Shown here piece after piece: positions 61,603 through 64,000 of a stretch of DNA of 64,000 bases. Source of the stretch: Nectonema munidae. Its lineage: Eukaryota; Nematomorpha; Nectonematoida; Nectonematidae. The position numbers were made by a program, and so were the translations under genes. Each line of letters starts with the position of its first letter. The stretch's first letter is position 1. Below the pieces are notes generated by a model. The model made no database searches, was not told where the DNA came from, and saw only the letters and a program-made list of their open reading frames with translations. Location of the stretch: assembly GCA_030549495.1 (NCBI GenBank), contig JAUIRK010000144.1, forward strand, positions 372,001 to 436,000, in the 5' to 3' direction.

Positions 61603-63309
61603 ATGAATGTGAATGAAGCCATATCATTTTTGACTGATAGTGAATTTTCTTCTGCTCAAATTTACATTTGTCCTCCAGAAAATTCATACATAAGCGATGT
61701 TGACAGTGGTGATGAAGATTATGAACTTTCAATCGACAACCTTTCGGGAAAACAATTGAATGCTAGTGCAAGTTTGGTTTTAAATAATATCGATGGTTCG
61801 AAGGAGTTATGCGGCGATGAAGATGATACTATGATAGATAAAAGAACTCCAGACTCAAGAAAATGGAAAAAAATTGACATAAAAAGTATATCGTGTAATA
61901 ACGATTCCCGCATTCAAGCCTCTCTAGATGATATAAACTCATTTTCCCCAGTAAAATATTTTGAGCTTTTTTTTGATGATAAAATTATGGAATTTATTCT
62001 ACAACAGACAATCTTGTATGCTAAAAGGGATAAGGGGGATTTAAATTTTAGTATGGATAAATCTGAGTTGAAGCTTTTTTTAAGTGTTCTTATGATAAGT
62101 GGTTACAGCCCAGTTTGCAGAACTAGAATGTTTTGGGAGCAAAAAGACGATATACATAACATAGCGATAGCTAAAGCATTTAGTCGTAATCGCTTTGAGA
62201 AAATTCTTAGCTATATTCATTTAGCTGATAACCAGTGCCTAGAATGCGGTAATAAGTTGGCAAAAATAAAGCCTTTTTATGACAAAATAAACCTTCGTTT
62301 TTTACGTTATATGCCTGAATCGAAAAATATTAGTATTGATGAATCCATGATTGAATATTACGGCAAGCATCCTTCTAAACAATTTATGAAAGGAAAGCCT
62401 ATTAGATTCGGGTATAAGACGTGGACAATGTGCACTTCAGATGGCTACATTATTTCTATTTCACCATATGCGGGTAAATCTGAAGTATATAACAAAGAAT
62501 TAGGAATAGGAGGTAGTGTGGTAATGAAATTCGCTAATCTTTTACCACAAAGTAATTACCACCTGATAATGGATAATTACTTCTGCTCCTTGCATTTGTT
62601 CGAACTTCTAAGAAAGAAGGGATTTCACGCCACAGGTGTAATAAGAAGTGATAGGTTGCAGAAATGTCCAATTCTTAATAAAAAATGCTTACTTAAAAAA
62701 AAAAGAGGTAATTTTGATTATCGCTATGACGCAAGTTCTAAAATAATTGTTATAACCTGGAGGGATAATAACGTAGTGAATCTTGCATCCACCTGCCTAG
62801 GAGTAAAGCCAATAAAAAAAATTAAAAGATGGTGCTCTTCAACAAAAAAAATTATATACATACAACAACCAAATGGTATAGCAGAATATAACAAATTGAT
62901 GGGTGGAGTGGACAGATCAAATCAAAATGTTACACAATACCAAATGAGCATACGTTTAAAGAAGTGGTGGTGGCCTTTCTTCCGATTTTTATTTCACGCA
63001 TCGCTACAAAATTCTTGGTTTTTGTACAAAAAAAGTTGTCTGTATAAAGATAAACCTCTGGATCAACTTGGGTTCATACGTGAAATTGTTAACACATATC
63101 TTCTGCAAAATTCTGCAAACAAAATTCAAATTCCTTTTTTTACAAATAAAGTTAGCAATGACATTAGACTTGATCAAAAAGACCATGACTTTGGCAATCT
63201 TCCTACTCAAAAAATATGTGTGTTTTGTAAAAAAGGTACTAAAAAAAGATGCACCAAGTGTAACGTGGCTCTACATATGCATTGCTTCACAGCTTTTCAT
63301 TCAAAATAA
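61603..63309 (+). CDS. Intact piggyBac (PGBD2/3-like) transposase
   Basis: Complete reading frame of 568 aa from the ATG at 61,603; an upstream in-frame ATG at 61,591 would give 572. I prefer 61,603 because tactaataaatgtttcag just before it reads as a branch point and splice acceptor, implying a 5' UTR intron. By the 572-residue count, 22-60 is the acidic N-terminus (IYICPPENS, SGDEDYELSIDNLSGKQLNA). The DDE domain has SIDESMIEYYG (D250), IMDNYFCSLHLF (D328) and MGGVDRSNQ (D441). RLKKWWWPFFRFLF follows, and a Cys/His-rich tail (CVFCKKG, RCTKCNVALHMHCF, 543-565) is the zinc-binding end-recognition domain. A stop overlapping AATAAA is a poly(A) candidate. All family landmarks are present, so this is a candidate active gene or source for the TTAA MITEs. 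Confidence 0.9.
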   Translation: MNVNEAISFLTDSEFSSAQIYICPPENSYISDVDSGDEDYELSIDNLSGKQLNASASLVLNNIDGSKELCGDEDDTMIDKRTPDSRKWKKIDIKSISCNNDSRIQASLDDINSFSPVKYFELFFDDKIMEFILQQTILYAKRDKGDLNFSMDKSELKLFLSVLMISGYSPVCRTRMFWEQKDDIHNIAIAKAFSRNRFEKILSYIHLADNQCLECGNKLAKIKPFYDKINLRFLRYMPESKNISIDESMIEYYGKHPSKQFMKGKPIRFGYKTWTMCTSDGYIISISPYAGKSEVYNKELGIGGSVVMKFANLLPQSNYHLIMDNYFCSLHLFELLRKKGFHATGVIRSDRLQKCPILNKKCLLKKKRGNFDYRYDASSKIIVITWRDNNVVNLASTCLGVKPIKKIKRWCSSTKKIIYIQQPNGIAEYNKLMGGVDRSNQNVTQYQMSIRLKKWWWPFFRFLFHASLQNSWFLYKKSCLYKDKPLDQLGFIREIVNTYLLQNSANKIQIPFFTNKVSNDIRLDQKDHDFGNLPTQKICVFCKKGTKKRCTKCNVALHMHCFTAFHSK

Positions 63310-64000
63310 AGTTTTTTAATAAATTTGTTGAATCTTTTTTTATCTTGTTTCTTGCTACAATAAAAAAATAGACACTCTTCTTTTTTTCAAACTGACAATA
63401 CTCCATCTTTAGTTTTAAGGTTCGGAGGTTGGTATTTGCTCTCTTCATTATTTCCAATCTCAGCTTTCAGTTTCACTGAGTCCACTTTTTCAGGTTCATA
63501 AACATGTGTATATTTTACTTTTTTAAGTTTCCCCTTGAGTTTCTTTTCAATTTACTTTTATATATTATATATGGAGCACATCATCAATAAAATGATATGC
63601 TCCCTTTAACGACAATATAACTTTTTGGTTATGATTTATTTTTTTGCTCTAAAAAATTATATATACGTTCTAGAATGTTATGAATAGTGTAATTGAGTTC
63701 TGTTTACATAAAACTATCATAAATTAGCTCAAAACTCATATGCTAGAGGTTGGTCATTAATGGGATTATCATAGCATCTGTGACTTGAAAGTGCATGTAT
63801 GGCTTCCTATACCCTCTTTACGCATGATGAGGAAAAAAATTATGATGGAAGAGATATCGGAGAGTGGATATGATAAGTTGTGTTAGTGGGAATAAATTAT
63901 TTTTCACACATTTCAAATAATAAAAATAATGAGAGAAAATTTTTTAAAAGGAGAATTTTTTATGGAGGAACATGGGAAAACCTGTTTAAAAACTAACTAA
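63310..64000. other. 3' flank of piggyBac; short hairpin
   Basis: ggagcacatcat (63,573-63,584) and atgatatgctcc (63,592-63,603) form a stem of 12 bp with one mismatch, followed by the candidate end repeat gacaatataactt. No gene is recognised to the window's end. Confidence 0.45.

Overview
The window is AT-rich metazoan nuclear DNA. Its genes are split by introns and encode Ig/FN3 cell-surface modules and a mitochondrial solute carrier. It also carries mariner, pogo/Tigger, hAT, piggyBac, CACTA and LINE elements, tRNA-like SINEs and long microsatellites. An arthropod or similar invertebrate is the most natural reading, but the species cannot be fixed from sequence alone.

Left half (about 2.2-30.0 kb): one long minus-strand host gene starts at 29,984 and runs leftward. 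Nine coding exons are supported by reading frame and splice phase. They give a signal peptide, four Ig domains, two FN3 domains and a transmembrane helix, and the cytoplasmic end leaves the window or was not found. This layout matches the Ihog/Boi (CDON/BOC-like) family. Its introns are a transposon graveyard: a mariner remnant, SINEs, Tigger/pogo remnants, hAT MITEs, a broken piggyBac, TTAA-flanked MITEs, a hAT deletion derivative and a LINE tail. The main element is a complete-looking CACTA (EnSpm/CMC) transposon at 9,985-15,180. It has matching termini, a 799-aa transposase and a second spliced gene of 506 aa, and it sits inside a roughly 145-bp tandem repeat that preserves the empty-site sequence.

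Middle (30-48 kb): upstream of the gene there is a 28-bp minisatellite with a 140-bp higher-order repeat, large TG and GAT microsatellites, a fold-back element, more TTAA MITEs, SINEs, and remnants of LINE and Tigger elements. No host gene is recognised here.

Right part (48-64 kb): a 5'-truncated LINE with an open reverse transcriptase and a perfect 15-bp target duplication lies at 48,086-49,892. A GC-richer coding-like fragment of unknown origin lies beside a hAT fragment at about 52 kb. The last exons of a minus-strand mitochondrial carrier, closest to the glutamate carriers (SLC25A22/18), lie at 53.5-55.0 kb, with a one-base homopolymer discrepancy. Two distinct piggyBac transposases follow: a broken one at 57.4-58.7 kb and an intact 568-572 aa one at 61.6-63.3 kb, directly after an uninterrupted 883-bp TG tract.
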